Part shown: one piece after another, positions 8,708 through 17,625 of the stretch
Layout of the letters: each line of letters begins with the position of its first letter
How positions within the stretch are numbered: the stretch's first letter is position 1
NCBI RefSeq assembly: GCF_042677945.1
Contig: NZ_JBHUDN010000011.1
Reading direction: 5' to 3' (one strand)
DNA from: Haloplanus litoreus
GTDB taxonomy: Archaea > Halobacteriota > Halobacteria > Halobacteriales > Haloferacaceae
DNA length: 64,000 nucleotides
Notes under the pieces: model-generated
What the model was told of the DNA's origin: nothing
Databases searched by the model: none
Seen by the model: the letters and a program-made list of their open reading frames with translations, nothing else
Translations under genes and position numbers: made by a program

Positions 8708-9115
8708 TCACTCGGCGGCCGACCGCCGTGACTCCATCCGGTCCACCCACGCGGCCGGTAGGGGCTGGGAGCCGTCGCCGTCGGGGTCGACGTACACCTG
8801 TACCGTCTCGGCCGTCGCGGCCACCCGCTCGCCGACTCGGACCTCGTAGGCCATGGTGACGCTCGACTTGCCGATGGACCGAACGCCCATCGCGACGGTC
8901 ACCTCGTCGTCGAGTTCGATCTGGCTTCGGTAGTCGATGTTCAGGTTGACGAGGACGGTGTCGATGTCGTCGAGGCCGACGCCGAGGACGTCGGCGTAGT
9001 AGTCGACCCGTGCCTGTTCGAGGTAGGTCGCGTAGACGGCGTTGTTGACGTGGCGCATGGCGTCCACGTCGCGAAAGCGCACCTGCATCTCCGTCTCGTA
9101 CTCGAAAGTGGACAT
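8708..9115 (-). CDS. Acyl-CoA thioesterase (4HBT hotdog fold)
   Basis: This 135-residue hotdog-fold protein is of the YbgC/4HBT type. It has the signature VRFRDVDAMRHVNNAVYATYLEQAR at residues 11-35, where the Asp before the alpha helix is the expected catalytic residue. It would release fatty or other acids from CoA. An upstream in-frame ATG at 9139 is rejected because the preceding residues are low-complexity and the family normally starts just before the FRDVD strand. It lies in a stretch of the window rich in acyl-CoA genes. Confidence 0.85.
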   Translation of the reverse strand: MSTFEYETEMQVRFRDVDAMRHVNNAVYATYLEQARVDYYADVLGVGLDDIDTVLVNLNIDYRSQIELDDEVTVAMGVRSIGKSSVTMAYEVRVGERVAATAETVQVYVDPDGDGSQPLPAAWVDRMESRRSAAE

Positions 9116-9195
9116 ACAGGGGCGTGGACGAGCGGGCATTTGTGCCTACCGGCGGGGGCAACCCGCGGCGCACGTCCACTCGGCGCGGCCGCCGG

Positions 9196-9432
9196 TCACC
9201 GGTCGCCCAGATAGAGCGGCGAGTCCTCGGTCGTACACTCGGGGCGGCCACAGACGCCCGCTTCCCGTCCGGCGCGTTCGACGCCGGCGTCGAGACGGTG
9301 GAGTTCCCACGTCGCTTCGTGACCGGTTTCGGCGCGGTGGGCCTCGATGAACGAGCGGGCCGTCGCGAGTTTGTCGAACGTCTCTCGCCGATCACACTCC
9401 GGACAGGTCACCGTCGCTCGCTTGTCGGCCAT
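9196..9432 (-). CDS. Small zinc-finger protein, haloarchaeal
   Basis: This 78-residue protein contains CPEC near residue 10 and, further on, an HRAETGHEATWELH block and CGRPEC near 61. The first pair with the HxxxxxH region looks like a C2H2-type finger. No function is assigned to such proteins in general. The ATG at 9432 is chosen because a TTAA element on this strand at 9459-9462 lies 28 bases before it, the leaderless spacing. A second in-frame ATG at 9450 is too close to the box. The long open frame extending upstream is an antisense shadow of the dehydrogenase. Confidence 0.7.
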   Translation of the reverse strand: MADKRATVTCPECDRRETFDKLATARSFIEAHRAETGHEATWELHRLDAGVERAGREAGVCGRPECTTEDSPLYLGDR

Positions 9433-9567
9433 CGTTCGGATCGACTGCATGAGCGCACTTAACCCCCCGGTTCCGATCCGCCCCGTCCGTTCCGGGAGCC
9501 ATCGGCCGTCCCCCTCCACCGTCCGTCTGGGCGGAGATTTATGCGCCCCACCGCCCACCGTGTGGCC

Positions 9568-10518
9568 ATGTCCTCGACCACGTCGTCGACGCCGGCGGCG
9601 GTCACCGTCGTCGGCGCGGGCACGATGGGCCACGGACTCGCGGTCCAGTTCGCTCGCTTCGGTGCTCCCGTGACGCTCGTCGATCATCGCCAGTCGAACC
9701 TCGACGACGCCCGTGCGGGCGTCGACGACGCCCTCGCCTTCCTCGACGCTGCGGGGTTGCTCGACGCCACACCCGGCGCCGTCCGCGACCGAATCGGCTA
9801 CACGCTCGACCTGTCGGCGGCGGCCGCGGACGCCGCGCTGGTGATCGAGAGCGTCTCCGAGGATCTCGAGGTGAAATCGAGGGTATTCGAGACGCTCGCA
9901 GCGGACGCACCCGCGGATGCGGTGCTGGCGACGAACACGTCGGGCATCCCCATCACCGACGTCGCTGCGACGGTCCCGTCGGTCGCCGACCGGGTCGTCG
10001 GCTGCCACTGGTGGAACCCACCCTATCTCCTGCCGACGGTCGAGGTGATCCGCGGGGCCGAGACGAGCGACGAGACGGTCGACCGGACGGCCGCGTTCGT
10101 CGAGGCCGTCGACCGCGATCCAATCCGCGTCGAGCGCGACGTGCCGGGGTTCGTCTGGAATCGGATTCAGTTCGCCGTCCTCCGGGAGTGTACGCATCTC
10201 GTGACCGAGGGTGTGGCCTCGCTCGAAGACGTCGAGCGGGCCGTCCGGGACGGTTACGCCCTTCGCACGGCGGTCGTCGGTCCGTTCGAAACGGCCGACC
10301 TCGCCGGTCTCGATCTGTTCGAAACCATCGCGGAGAACCTCTACCCGCACCTGAGCGACGCGGACGAACCGGGGCCGCTGTTCGCGGAGCGACTGGCGGC
10401 CGGTCGCGGCGGCGTCGCCGACGGTGCGGGCTTTCACGAGTACGACGCCGATCCGGGGACCGTGATTCGGCGCCGCGACGAGCGCGTGGCGGCGGTTCGG
10501 CGGGCTCTCGAGGACTGA
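9568..10518 (+). CDS. 3-hydroxyacyl-CoA dehydrogenase family protein
   Basis: This 316-residue NAD-dependent enzyme would oxidise 3-hydroxyacyl-CoA in beta-oxidation or a related pathway. It begins with the Rossmann motif VVGAGTMGHGLA (residues 12-23). It also has the substrate-domain motifs ATNTSGIPITDVA and VGCHWWNPPYLLPTVEV. After the hinge, the C-terminal helical domain begins at DVPGFVWNRIQFAVLREC. The ATG at 9568 follows a TTTA box (9538-9541) at leaderless distance; the ATG at 9541 lies on the box itself. The tail-to-tail neighbour starts its stop codon right after this one. The family also holds L-gulonate-type dehydrogenases, so substrate is open. Confidence 0.85.
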   Translation: MSSTTSSTPAAVTVVGAGTMGHGLAVQFARFGAPVTLVDHRQSNLDDARAGVDDALAFLDAAGLLDATPGAVRDRIGYTLDLSAAAADAALVIESVSEDLEVKSRVFETLAADAPADAVLATNTSGIPITDVAATVPSVADRVVGCHWWNPPYLLPTVEVIRGAETSDETVDRTAAFVEAVDRDPIRVERDVPGFVWNRIQFAVLRECTHLVTEGVASLEDVERAVRDGYALRTAVVGPFETADLAGLDLFETIAENLYPHLSDADEPGPLFAERLAAGRGGVADGAGFHEYDADPGTVIRRRDERVAAVRRALED

Positions 10519-10722
10519 TTACCGCATCTCGTCGAGGTGCTGGAACGCGTCGGCGTCGGCGGTCAGCCAGTGAGTGAGTCGCTCGACGTCCGTCGCATCC
10601 GGCGGGTAGAGCGTCCGTCGATCGGCTGCACCCTCGTACGTGACGACGACCGACCGGAGGCGTCCCTCGTCCGAACCGTCCACGTGGGGGCCGGCGTCGT
10701 CGGGCTGTGAGGTGTTCGACAT
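10519..10722 (-). CDS. Small haloarchaeal protein of unknown function
   Basis: This 67-residue protein has a disordered acidic start and a compact conserved-looking core, SVVVTYEGAADRRTLYPPDATD then RLTHWLTADADAF. I recall it as a recurring haloarchaeal small-protein family (possibly DUF7511). The ATG at 10722 sits about 32 bases after a TTAA box at 10753-10756. A perfect hairpin lies between the box and the start (see 10734-10752). Its stop codon abuts that of the convergent dehydrogenase. Confidence 0.65.
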   Translation of the reverse strand: MSNTSQPDDAGPHVDGSDEGRLRSVVVTYEGAADRRTLYPPDATDVERLTHWLTADADAFQHLDEMR

Positions 10723-10733
10723 GACCCGTCTGG

Positions 10734-10752
10734 CCGTCGTCACCGACGACGG
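10734..10752 (-). repeat. Perfect 8-bp inverted repeat at the promoter of the small protein gene
   Basis: ccgtcgtc (10734-10741) and gacgacgg (10745-10752) pair perfectly around a three-base loop. It lies immediately downstream of the TATA-like TTAA and covers the expected transcription start, so it could be an operator or a 5' hairpin. Chance occurrence in GC-rich DNA is also possible. Confidence 0.4.
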
Positions 10753-10857
10753 TTAATCACTGCTATGTTGCCTCCGGGGCGGTCGGTATTTCGGTGGCGA
10801 CACCTGATGGGTATAGTTCACAATGTAATCGACCCTACCATTTCGACTGGAGATCGG

Positions 10858-11307
10858 TCAGGGTGCTCGTTTCTTCGCGAGGACGGTTCGGTCGAACCCG
10901 CACACGAGTCGACCGTCGCCGTCGAAGGCCTCGACGTGCATGGTGACGACCCCCCGGTCGCCGTCGCTCGTCTCCCGCTTGTCGGTTACGGTGGTCCGGG
11001 CGCGGATGGTGTCGCCGATGTGGACGGGCGCCGGGTGTTCGACGTCGTCGTAGCCGAGATTGGCGACGATGGTCCCGTCGGTGGTGTCGGGGATGGTCAG
11101 CCCCACCGCGAGGCTCATCGTGTAGAGGCCGTTGACGATGCGCTCGCCGAACTCCGTCTCGGCCGCGAACTCGGCGTCGAGGTGGAGCGGTTGCTGGTTC
11201 ATCGTCATGTCACAGAACCGCTGGTTGTCGCTCTCGGTGATGGTCCGCCGTTTGTCGTGGTCGAAGGTCTGCCCGACCGCGAACTCCTCGAAGTAACACC
11301 CCGTCAT
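10858..11307 (-). CDS. MaoC family dehydratase
   Basis: This 149-residue hotdog-fold enzyme is of the MaoC/enoyl-CoA hydratase type. Visible features are the start YFEEFAVGQTFDHDKRRTITESDN, the hydratase-2-like region around residue 40 (where the more usual D-x-N-P-x-H appears as QPLHLDAEFA), GERIVNGLYTMSLAVGL, and the VHIGDTIRARTTV strand. It would hydrate enoyl-CoA or a similar thioester such as mesaconyl-CoA. The ATG at 11307 is preferred over one at 11352, which would overlap the neighbouring gene's stop. It lies downstream of the MFS gene on the same strand, 41 bases away. Confidence 0.82.
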   Translation of the reverse strand: MTGCYFEEFAVGQTFDHDKRRTITESDNQRFCDMTMNQQPLHLDAEFAAETEFGERIVNGLYTMSLAVGLTIPDTTDGTIVANLGYDDVEHPAPVHIGDTIRARTTVTDKRETSDGDRGVVTMHVEAFDGDGRLVCGFDRTVLAKKRAP

Positions 11308-11348
11308 GCGCTCCACGTGGGGCGGCGCGGGCAAAGGGATTCCCCCGG

Positions 11349-12560
11349 TCATCCAGACATCGCGAGGCGTCCGCCGACGCCGACCAAGGCGACGGCGACG
11401 CCGACCAAGGCGACGGCGACGCCGGCCGCGGCGACCCCGAAGACGACTCGGAGTCCGAACTCCCCCGCTACCGGTCCGAACAGCACCGGTGCGAGGAACT
11501 GCCCGACGTAGCCGAACGTAGCGACGTACGAACTGAACTGCCCCTGTCGACCCGCGGGCACCAGTTCCTCAATCCAGAGCAACACCGTCGGGAAGACGAG
11601 ACCCTGACCGAGGCCGAACAGGACGACGGGCAAGGCGGCGACGGCTCGCGAGGCGGCGGTCGTCGCGACGGCGAATCCGACGGTCCACAGCGCCAGTGCG
11701 ACGAGGGTCAGTTGCCGGAAGTCGAACCGCCGCTTGATCCGGTCGTAGTAGTACGCGCTGACGCCGCCCGCGGTTCCAAGCGCCGACAGGTAGAGGCTGA
11801 TTGCGAGCGAGGAGGTCACGTCGAACGTCGAGAGCAGACCTGGGTAGTAGACGACGATGGCGTACAGCAGGAGGTTGGCGAGGAAGTACAGCCCGTAGAC
11901 GAGGGGCAACAGCGGCGTCCGGCGGACGACCCGGACGGCCCCGCGGATGCCGCCGTCGCCCGTGTCACCGGGTTCGATGGCCGGTTCCGGGACGGTCAGG
12001 AGGGCGAGCAGACCGAGCGGGAGTGCGAGGAGGTAGACGGCGAACGGCCCGTGCCACGAGAGGGTACCCAGCGCGCCGCCGACGAGCGGCCAGACCGCCG
12101 CACCGAGGCTGTTGGCGCTCCCCCGGAGCCCCATCGCCCGATCCTTCCGCTCCCCCTCGTAGAGGTTGTAGATCAGGACGGTGATCGACGTGTAGACGAA
12201 CGCCACCGCGACGCCGAGGGCCGCCCGCGAGACGAGGAGCGCGGGGAACGTTTCGACGATCAGGCCGGCAGCGCCGGCGATGCCGTAGAGCGCCAGGCCG
12301 AGGACGTAGGGTCGGCGCGGCCCGTACCGGTCGATCAGCCCTCCCGCGAGCGGGCTCGTGAGGACGATAAAGAGGCCGTGGGTTGTGACGACGAGGCCGG
12401 CTCGCGACTGGGAGACGCCGAGGCTCGTGCCGATTCGATTGACCACCGGTCCGAGGACCGCCCCGGCCATCACGGTCAGCGTGCCCGAGGCGACGAGAAC
12501 CCAGAGTGCGGTGCCGGGTGAGCGCCACGACTCGGTTCGCGGCGCCGACGTTCTCGGCAT
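11349..12560 (-). CDS. Major facilitator superfamily transporter
   Basis: This 403-residue carrier has twelve predicted spans. The MFS signature between spans 2 and 3 is visible as GGLIDRYGPRRPY (residues 65-80), and a central charged loop lies near 195. No substrate signature is recognised. It follows the carboxylase gene on the same strand after 41 bases, so it may be co-transcribed with the acyl-CoA genes and move a related acid or efflux product. The last residues contain a seven-residue duplication (VGVAVAL twice) encoded by a perfect 21-base tandem repeat at 11378-11419, probably replication slippage. Confidence 0.85.
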   Translation of the reverse strand: MPRTSAPRTESWRSPGTALWVLVASGTLTVMAGAVLGPVVNRIGTSLGVSQSRAGLVVTTHGLFIVLTSPLAGGLIDRYGPRRPYVLGLALYGIAGAAGLIVETFPALLVSRAALGVAVAFVYTSITVLIYNLYEGERKDRAMGLRGSANSLGAAVWPLVGGALGTLSWHGPFAVYLLALPLGLLALLTVPEPAIEPGDTGDGGIRGAVRVVRRTPLLPLVYGLYFLANLLLYAIVVYYPGLLSTFDVTSSLAISLYLSALGTAGGVSAYYYDRIKRRFDFRQLTLVALALWTVGFAVATTAASRAVAALPVVLFGLGQGLVFPTVLLWIEELVPAGRQGQFSSYVATFGYVGQFLAPVLFGPVAGEFGLRVVFGVAAAGVAVALVGVAVALVGVGGRLAMSG

Positions 12561-12601
12561 GAACACGGCGTTGGCGATACGCCCCGAAGAGACTGCCGTC
12601 T

Positions 12602-14350
12602 CTACAGGACTGTCCCGTGTTTCTTGCTTGGACGGTCCTTCTCGACCGTCTCGTAGAACTCGAACCGGCCGACCAGTTCCTCGCGGAGCGTACTCGGCGG
12701 CACGAGTTCGTCGACGACCACCTCGCTCGCCATCCGGTGGACGTCGATTTCCTCCCGGTACTCCTCGCGCAGTTCCGCCTCCCGGCGCTCGCGCTCCTCG
12801 GGGTCGTCGATGTCGGCGAGTTTGCGGGCGTACACCGCGTTGATCGCCGCTTCGGGTCCCATGATCGCGATTTCGGCACCGGGGAGCGCCAGCGTCGACT
12901 CGGTGTCGAAAGCCGGCCCCGACATGGCGTAGATACCCGCGCCGTAGGCCTTCCGCACCACGACACACTGCTTGGGCACCGTCGCCGCCGACGTGGCGTA
13001 GATCATCTTCTTGCCCCGTTCCAGGATGCCGTCCTTCTCGACGCTCGACCCCGCCATGAACCCCGGCGTGTCACAGAGGTAGCACAGGGGAATCCCGTAG
13101 GCGTCGCAGGTCCAGACGAATTCGGCGGCCTTCGCCGCGGAGTCGGGGAAAATGGCGCCCGCACGGACGGCGGGCTGATTGGCGACGACGCCGACCGGCC
13201 GCCCGTCGAACCGAGCGAAGGCAGTGACGATTTCGGCGCCGTAGTCGGGTTTGAGTTCCAGTACCGATCCCTCGTCGGCGAGGCGGTCGAGCAGGTCCCG
13301 CACGTCGTACCCCTTGCGCGGCGCTTCGGGCACCACCGCGTCGATGCTCTCCGGTGCTTTCGCCGGCGCGCGACCCTCGGTTCGTGGCGGGTCGGTGTCG
13401 GCGTTGTCCGGGAGATACGAGAGGAGTCGAGCGACGAGCGAGCGGGCGTGTTCCTCGTCGCGCGCGACCAGGTCGGCACTGCCCGACTCGGCGGCGTGGA
13501 CGGCGGGGCCGCCCAGTTCGTCCATGCTGATCCGCTCTCCGGTGACCATCTCGACCATCCGCGGCGAGGCGATGGCCATCGCCGACCCCTCGACCATGAC
13601 GGTGAAGTCGGCGAAGACGGGTGTGTAGGCGGCACCGGCGATGCAGGGACCGTACAGGACACAGACCTGTGGCACCCGCCCCGAGAGCATCGAGTGGTTG
13701 TAGTAGAACTTCCCGATTCCGTCGCGGTTGGCGAAGAAGCCGGTCTGCTGGTCGATCCGGCCGCCCGAGGAGTCCATCAGGTAGAGGACCGGCCGCCCCG
13801 TCTTCAGTGCGCGCTCCTGCATCCGGAGGAACTTCTCGACGCCCTTCTCGGCCATCGATCCCGCCTTGACGGTGTAGTCGTTGGCCATGAAGTGGACCGC
13901 CCGTCCCTCGAAGTCGGCGGCGCCGGTGAGGAGGCCGTCGGCCGGGAGGCGGTCGTTCCCGTCGGCGTCCGCGTTCGGCGCCGACGGGTGCCACGCGTCG
14001 AAGTTGGCGAACTTGCCGTCCTCGAAGGTGAGGCCGTCGGGGAACCAGAGGTCGAGTCGGTCGCGGACGAACAGTTTGCCCGCCTCCCGCTGTCGCTCGC
14101 GGTACTTCTCCGGGCCGCCTTCGAGGATGTCGGCGATTTCGTCCCAGAGGGCGTCCTCACGGTCGGTCGGGCCGTCGGCGTCGACCGTCGTCTCTCGTCC
14201 GCCCGTGGCGTCCGGCGGGTCGCTCTCGGCGACCGGGTCCTCGTCTTTCCGGCCCGCGAACACGCGGACGCGTTCGCCGAAGCGGGTTGCGAGCGCTCGA
14301 GCGATGGCTTCCGCCTCCTCGGCCGTCGCCCCATCGACACGTACGTCCAT
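12602..14350 (-). CDS. Acyl-CoA carboxylase beta (carboxyltransferase) subunit
   Basis: This 582-residue carboxyltransferase moves CO2 from carboxybiotin to an acyl-CoA. It has the two crotonase-like halves. The N half holds LMDSSGGRIDQQTGFF, YGPCIAGAAYTPVFADF and the acyl-CoA-binding SAMAIASPRMVEMVTGE. The C half has GVVANQPAVRAGAIFPDSA, CDTPGFMAGSSVEKDGI and RKAYGAGIYAMSGPAFD. About 60 N-terminal residues precede the usual start and are acidic. Substrate (propionyl-, methylcrotonyl- or other) is not decided by sequence reading. It starts one base after the acyl-CoA dehydrogenase stop, which fits branched-chain acyl breakdown. No biotin carboxylase or biotin carrier gene lies nearby. Confidence 0.87.
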   Translation of the reverse strand: MDVRVDGATAEEAEAIARALATRFGERVRVFAGRKDEDPVAESDPPDATGGRETTVDADGPTDREDALWDEIADILEGGPEKYRERQREAGKLFVRDRLDLWFPDGLTFEDGKFANFDAWHPSAPNADADGNDRLPADGLLTGAADFEGRAVHFMANDYTVKAGSMAEKGVEKFLRMQERALKTGRPVLYLMDSSGGRIDQQTGFFANRDGIGKFYYNHSMLSGRVPQVCVLYGPCIAGAAYTPVFADFTVMVEGSAMAIASPRMVEMVTGERISMDELGGPAVHAAESGSADLVARDEEHARSLVARLLSYLPDNADTDPPRTEGRAPAKAPESIDAVVPEAPRKGYDVRDLLDRLADEGSVLELKPDYGAEIVTAFARFDGRPVGVVANQPAVRAGAIFPDSAAKAAEFVWTCDAYGIPLCYLCDTPGFMAGSSVEKDGILERGKKMIYATSAATVPKQCVVVRKAYGAGIYAMSGPAFDTESTLALPGAEIAIMGPEAAINAVYARKLADIDDPEERERREAELREEYREEIDVHRMASEVVVDELVPPSTLREELVGRFEFYETVEKDRPSKKHGTVL

Positions 14351-14351
14351 C

Positions 14352-15518
14352 TCAGTAGGACCTCGGGAACCCCATCTCGGTCGCGATGTGGTTGTACGCC
14401 ATCTGCTGGGTGACGGGGGCCAGGCGGGTGAGGTTGATCTCGCGCCACCAGCGTTCGACGTCGTACTCGACGGCGTAGCCCCAGCCACCGAAGGCCTGCA
14501 TGGCGTGGTAGACGGCGTCGATGCCCGCTTCCACCGCGGCGGCCTTCGCGACGTTCGTCTCGTAGCCACAGTCTCGCCCCCGATCGAACAGCCACGCCGC
14601 CTTCTGGCGCATCAGTCGCGCCGTCTCGACGTTGGTGTACGCCTTCGTGATGGGGAAGGAGACGGCCTGATGGGTCCCGATCGGTGCGTCGAACACCTCG
14701 CGGTCGTTGGCGTAGTCGACGGCGTTCGACACCGCGAGTTCGGCGATCCCCGTCGCGGCGGCGGCAAAGCCCACCCGCTCGGGGTTGAGCGTCTCCACCA
14801 GGTGCCACCAGCCCTCGCCCTCCTCGCCGAGCAACGCCGTCTCGGGGACGCGCACGTCCTCGACGAACACCTCACACGACTTCGAGTAGTTGATCGCGTG
14901 TTTCCGGATTGGCGACACCTCGATCCCGGGGTCGTCCATGTCGACGAGGAAGAGGCTGAGGCCCGCCGTCGGTTTCGACGCCTCGTCGCGGGGGGTCGTC
15001 CGCGTGACGAGGATCATCTCGTCGGCACGGTCCGCGAAGGTGATCCACGCCTTCTTGCCGTTCAGGACGTACTCGTCGCCGTCGCGTTCGGCCCGGGTGC
15101 CGACGTTCAGCGTATTCGTCCCCGCCTCGGGTTCCGTGATGGCGACGGAGAAGACCCGGTCGCCGGCCGCGACGTCGGGCAGGTACTCCCGTTTTTGTTC
15201 GTCGGTTCCGGACTCCCGGAGCGCGATGGCCGCCATGCCCGCGGTGACGACGAGGTACCACGTCCCCGCCATCCCACAGCCCTCGGCACACAGCGTCTCC
15301 ATCGCGAGTCCCATCTCCTGGAGACCCATCCCGGCGCCGCCGTACTCCTCCGGGATCAGCAGGCCGTGGAACCCCGCCTCGCCGAGTTCGTCCCAGAAGT
15401 CGGCGGCGAATTCGCCCCGTTCCTCGCGCTCGCGCCAGTACTCGGGACCGTACTCGTCGGCGATGTCGCTTGCGGTCGAGCGGATCAGCGCGTGTTCGGG
15501 TGGCGCTTCGAACTCCAT
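14352..15518 (-). CDS. Acyl-CoA dehydrogenase
   Basis: This 388-residue FAD enzyme oxidises an acyl-CoA to the enoyl-CoA and passes electrons to ETF. Signatures seen are GLLIPEEYGGAGMG (residue 50 on), FSVAITEPEAGTNT (flavin contact), LNGKKAWITFADRAD, and the C-terminal QAFGGWGYAVEYDVERWWRE (the PS00073 region). The catalytic glutamate position in this branch is probably in the YDVER stretch. It begins a tight operon with the carboxyltransferase. A tataCT-like box sits upstream at about 15543. Substrate is probably short or branched chain, judged only from the partner gene. Confidence 0.9.
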   Translation of the reverse strand: MEFEAPPEHALIRSTASDIADEYGPEYWREREERGEFAADFWDELGEAGFHGLLIPEEYGGAGMGLQEMGLAMETLCAEGCGMAGTWYLVVTAGMAAIALRESGTDEQKREYLPDVAAGDRVFSVAITEPEAGTNTLNVGTRAERDGDEYVLNGKKAWITFADRADEMILVTRTTPRDEASKPTAGLSLFLVDMDDPGIEVSPIRKHAINYSKSCEVFVEDVRVPETALLGEEGEGWWHLVETLNPERVGFAAAATGIAELAVSNAVDYANDREVFDAPIGTHQAVSFPITKAYTNVETARLMRQKAAWLFDRGRDCGYETNVAKAAAVEAGIDAVYHAMQAFGGWGYAVEYDVERWWREINLTRLAPVTQQMAYNHIATEMGFPRSY

Positions 15519-15603
15519 ATTCCCTCTCGTGGACGGGGGAACCTATACTCTCTGCCACTCGTTGTCACGGAACGCGACCGGCGCGGGGCCGGTCGTCATC
15601 GCC

Positions 15604-17355
15604 TCACAGGTCGTCGAGTTGGGCCTCGTTCGTCGCGAACGCCGCGTTGTCGCCGCCGCTCGGCACGATCGGATAGACGTCTTCCTCCGTGGCGACGTGT
15701 GCGTCCACGACCGACGGGCCGTCGTACGCCAGTGCCGCGCGGAGCGTCTCCTCGACCGCGTCGGCCGTCTCGACGCGGAAACCTTCGGCACCGAACGCCG
15801 CCGCGAGCGTGTCGAACTCCGGGACCCACCCGTACCCCGAGGCCATCCGGCGCCCCTCGAAGAAGGCGTCCTGCCACTGGCGGACCATCCCGATGGCCGC
15901 GTTGTTGAGAACGACCACCGTGATGTCGAGGTCCTCCCGGACGGCGACCGCGAGTTCCGGGACCGTCATCAGGAACGAGCCGTCGCCCTCGAAGCAGACG
16001 ACCGATCGGTCGTCGTCGGCGGCGATCCGAGCCCCGATGGCCGCGGGGAGCCCGTAGCCCATCGTCCCGAGGCCGTGGGAGGAGACCCACGTCCGGGGAT
16101 GGCGGTACGTCCAGTACTGCATCGCCCACATCTGGTGCTGGCCGACGCCGGTCGTGACGACCGTCCCGTCGGGGGTCAGTGCGTCGGTCGCCTCGACGAC
16201 GAACTGGGGTTTCAGCGGCCCGTCGTCGGACATCGCGTAGTCGAGGGGATACGCGGACTTCCAGGCCCGGCACCGCTCGCGCCACTCGTCGGCCTCGGGC
16301 GCCCGCGGCATCGCGCCGTGGAGGTGGTCGAGCACCGTGGCCGCGTCGCCGACCAGCGGATAGTCGACGCCGACGTTCTTGCCGATCTCCGCGGGGTCGA
16401 TGTCGACGTGACAGATCTCGGCTCCGGGTGCGAACGTCTCGACGCCGCCGGTGAGGCGGTCGTCGAAGCGCGTCCCGACCGCGAGCATCACGTCGCAGTG
16501 CTGGAGCGCCAGATTCGCGTAGCCGGTCCCGTGCATCCCCGCGACCGCCAGCGCGAGGTCGTGGTTCTCCGGGAACGAGCCGATCCCGGGCATCGTCGTC
16601 ACGACGGGGACGCCGTACTCGACCGCGAACGCCCGAAGCTCGTCCCACGCCTCGCCTTTGATCACGCCCCCGCCCGAGAGGATAACCGGCCGCTCGGCGC
16701 CGGCGAGCGCGGCCGCAGCGGCGTCGACCACCTCGGACGCGGCCGCGTCGGGGACCGCGACGTGTGCGGGGCGTCGGGGCTCGCTGGGGGTCCAGTCGGC
16801 CGAGCCCTGGGTCACGTCCTTCGGGAGGTCGACCAGCGTCGGCCCCGGTCGCCCCGACCCCGCGAGCGCGAACGCCTCGCCGACGGTGTCCCCGACGGCG
16901 TCCGGGTCGGTCGCGAAGTAGTTCGTCTTCGTCACGGGTTCGGTCATGCCCGTCGTGTCCGTCTCCTGGAAGGCGTCCTTGCCGACCAGATCCGAGGGCG
17001 CCTGGCCGGTCAGAGCGACGACCGGATCCGAATCCATGTCCGCGTCGGCGAGTCCGGTGACGAGGTTGGTCGCACCGGGGCCGGACGTCGCCAGACAGAC
17101 GCCCGGCGTGCCGGAGACGACGCCGTAGGCGTCGGCGGCGTGGGCGGCACCCTGTTCGTGTGCCATCGTGACGTGTTCCACGTCGGCGTGATACAGTGCG
17201 TCGTAGACGGGCATGATGGCCCCGCCCTGCACGCCGAACGCGTGATCGACGCCGGCGGCTTCGAGCGCCGCGACGACGGCGTCGGCGCCGGTCGTGATCG
17301 GTCGTGTGGTCGGTTCCTCCGCTGTCTCCTCGCGAACGTGTACGTTTTTCGTCAT
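15604..17355 (-). CDS. ilvB: Acetolactate synthase large subunit-like thiamine diphosphate enzyme
   Basis: This 583-residue enzyme would condense pyruvate into acetolactate for valine, leucine and isoleucine synthesis. The glutamate that activates thiamine diphosphate is in MAHEQGAAHAADAYG (about residue 69). The FAD/central domain has the hallmark GTRFDDRLTG, and the ThDP site is GDGSFLMTVPELAVAVREDL with NNAAIGMVRQWQDAFF, whose Trp is typical of true acetolactate synthases. No small regulatory subunit (ilvN) or ilvC follows, so this is a lone paralogue and could have a related activity. About 200 bases separate it from the nearest TTAA box, leaving room for a leader. Confidence 0.82.
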   Translation of the reverse strand: MTKNVHVREETAEEPTTRPITTGADAVVAALEAAGVDHAFGVQGGAIMPVYDALYHADVEHVTMAHEQGAAHAADAYGVVSGTPGVCLATSGPGATNLVTGLADADMDSDPVVALTGQAPSDLVGKDAFQETDTTGMTEPVTKTNYFATDPDAVGDTVGEAFALAGSGRPGPTLVDLPKDVTQGSADWTPSEPRRPAHVAVPDAAASEVVDAAAAALAGAERPVILSGGGVIKGEAWDELRAFAVEYGVPVVTTMPGIGSFPENHDLALAVAGMHGTGYANLALQHCDVMLAVGTRFDDRLTGGVETFAPGAEICHVDIDPAEIGKNVGVDYPLVGDAATVLDHLHGAMPRAPEADEWRERCRAWKSAYPLDYAMSDDGPLKPQFVVEATDALTPDGTVVTTGVGQHQMWAMQYWTYRHPRTWVSSHGLGTMGYGLPAAIGARIAADDDRSVVCFEGDGSFLMTVPELAVAVREDLDITVVVLNNAAIGMVRQWQDAFFEGRRMASGYGWVPEFDTLAAAFGAEGFRVETADAVEETLRAALAYDGPSVVDAHVATEEDVYPIVPSGGDNAAFATNEAQLDDL

Positions 17356-17625
17356 TCTGGGTCGTGTGGGTCGGCCCCGCGAACGGGTGGCATCGTCGGT
17401 GGTCGGATCGTGTTGCGAGCGGAAATCGGGCGAGAGAATGGAGTGTGGGGCTACTGGGCGGCCCCAATGATGGCGATACCGGACACACCACTGTCGGCGG
17501 ATGACCGTTTCGGTGTGGTGGTCCGTGGCATTCGGGTGGACACAGGTGGACGAGGGTCATTAACGTTCCGCTCGGCGGACCGTGCTCGTCCGCAGTTTTT
17601 TGCGCCGCCCGCTCCCAGCGGTGGC

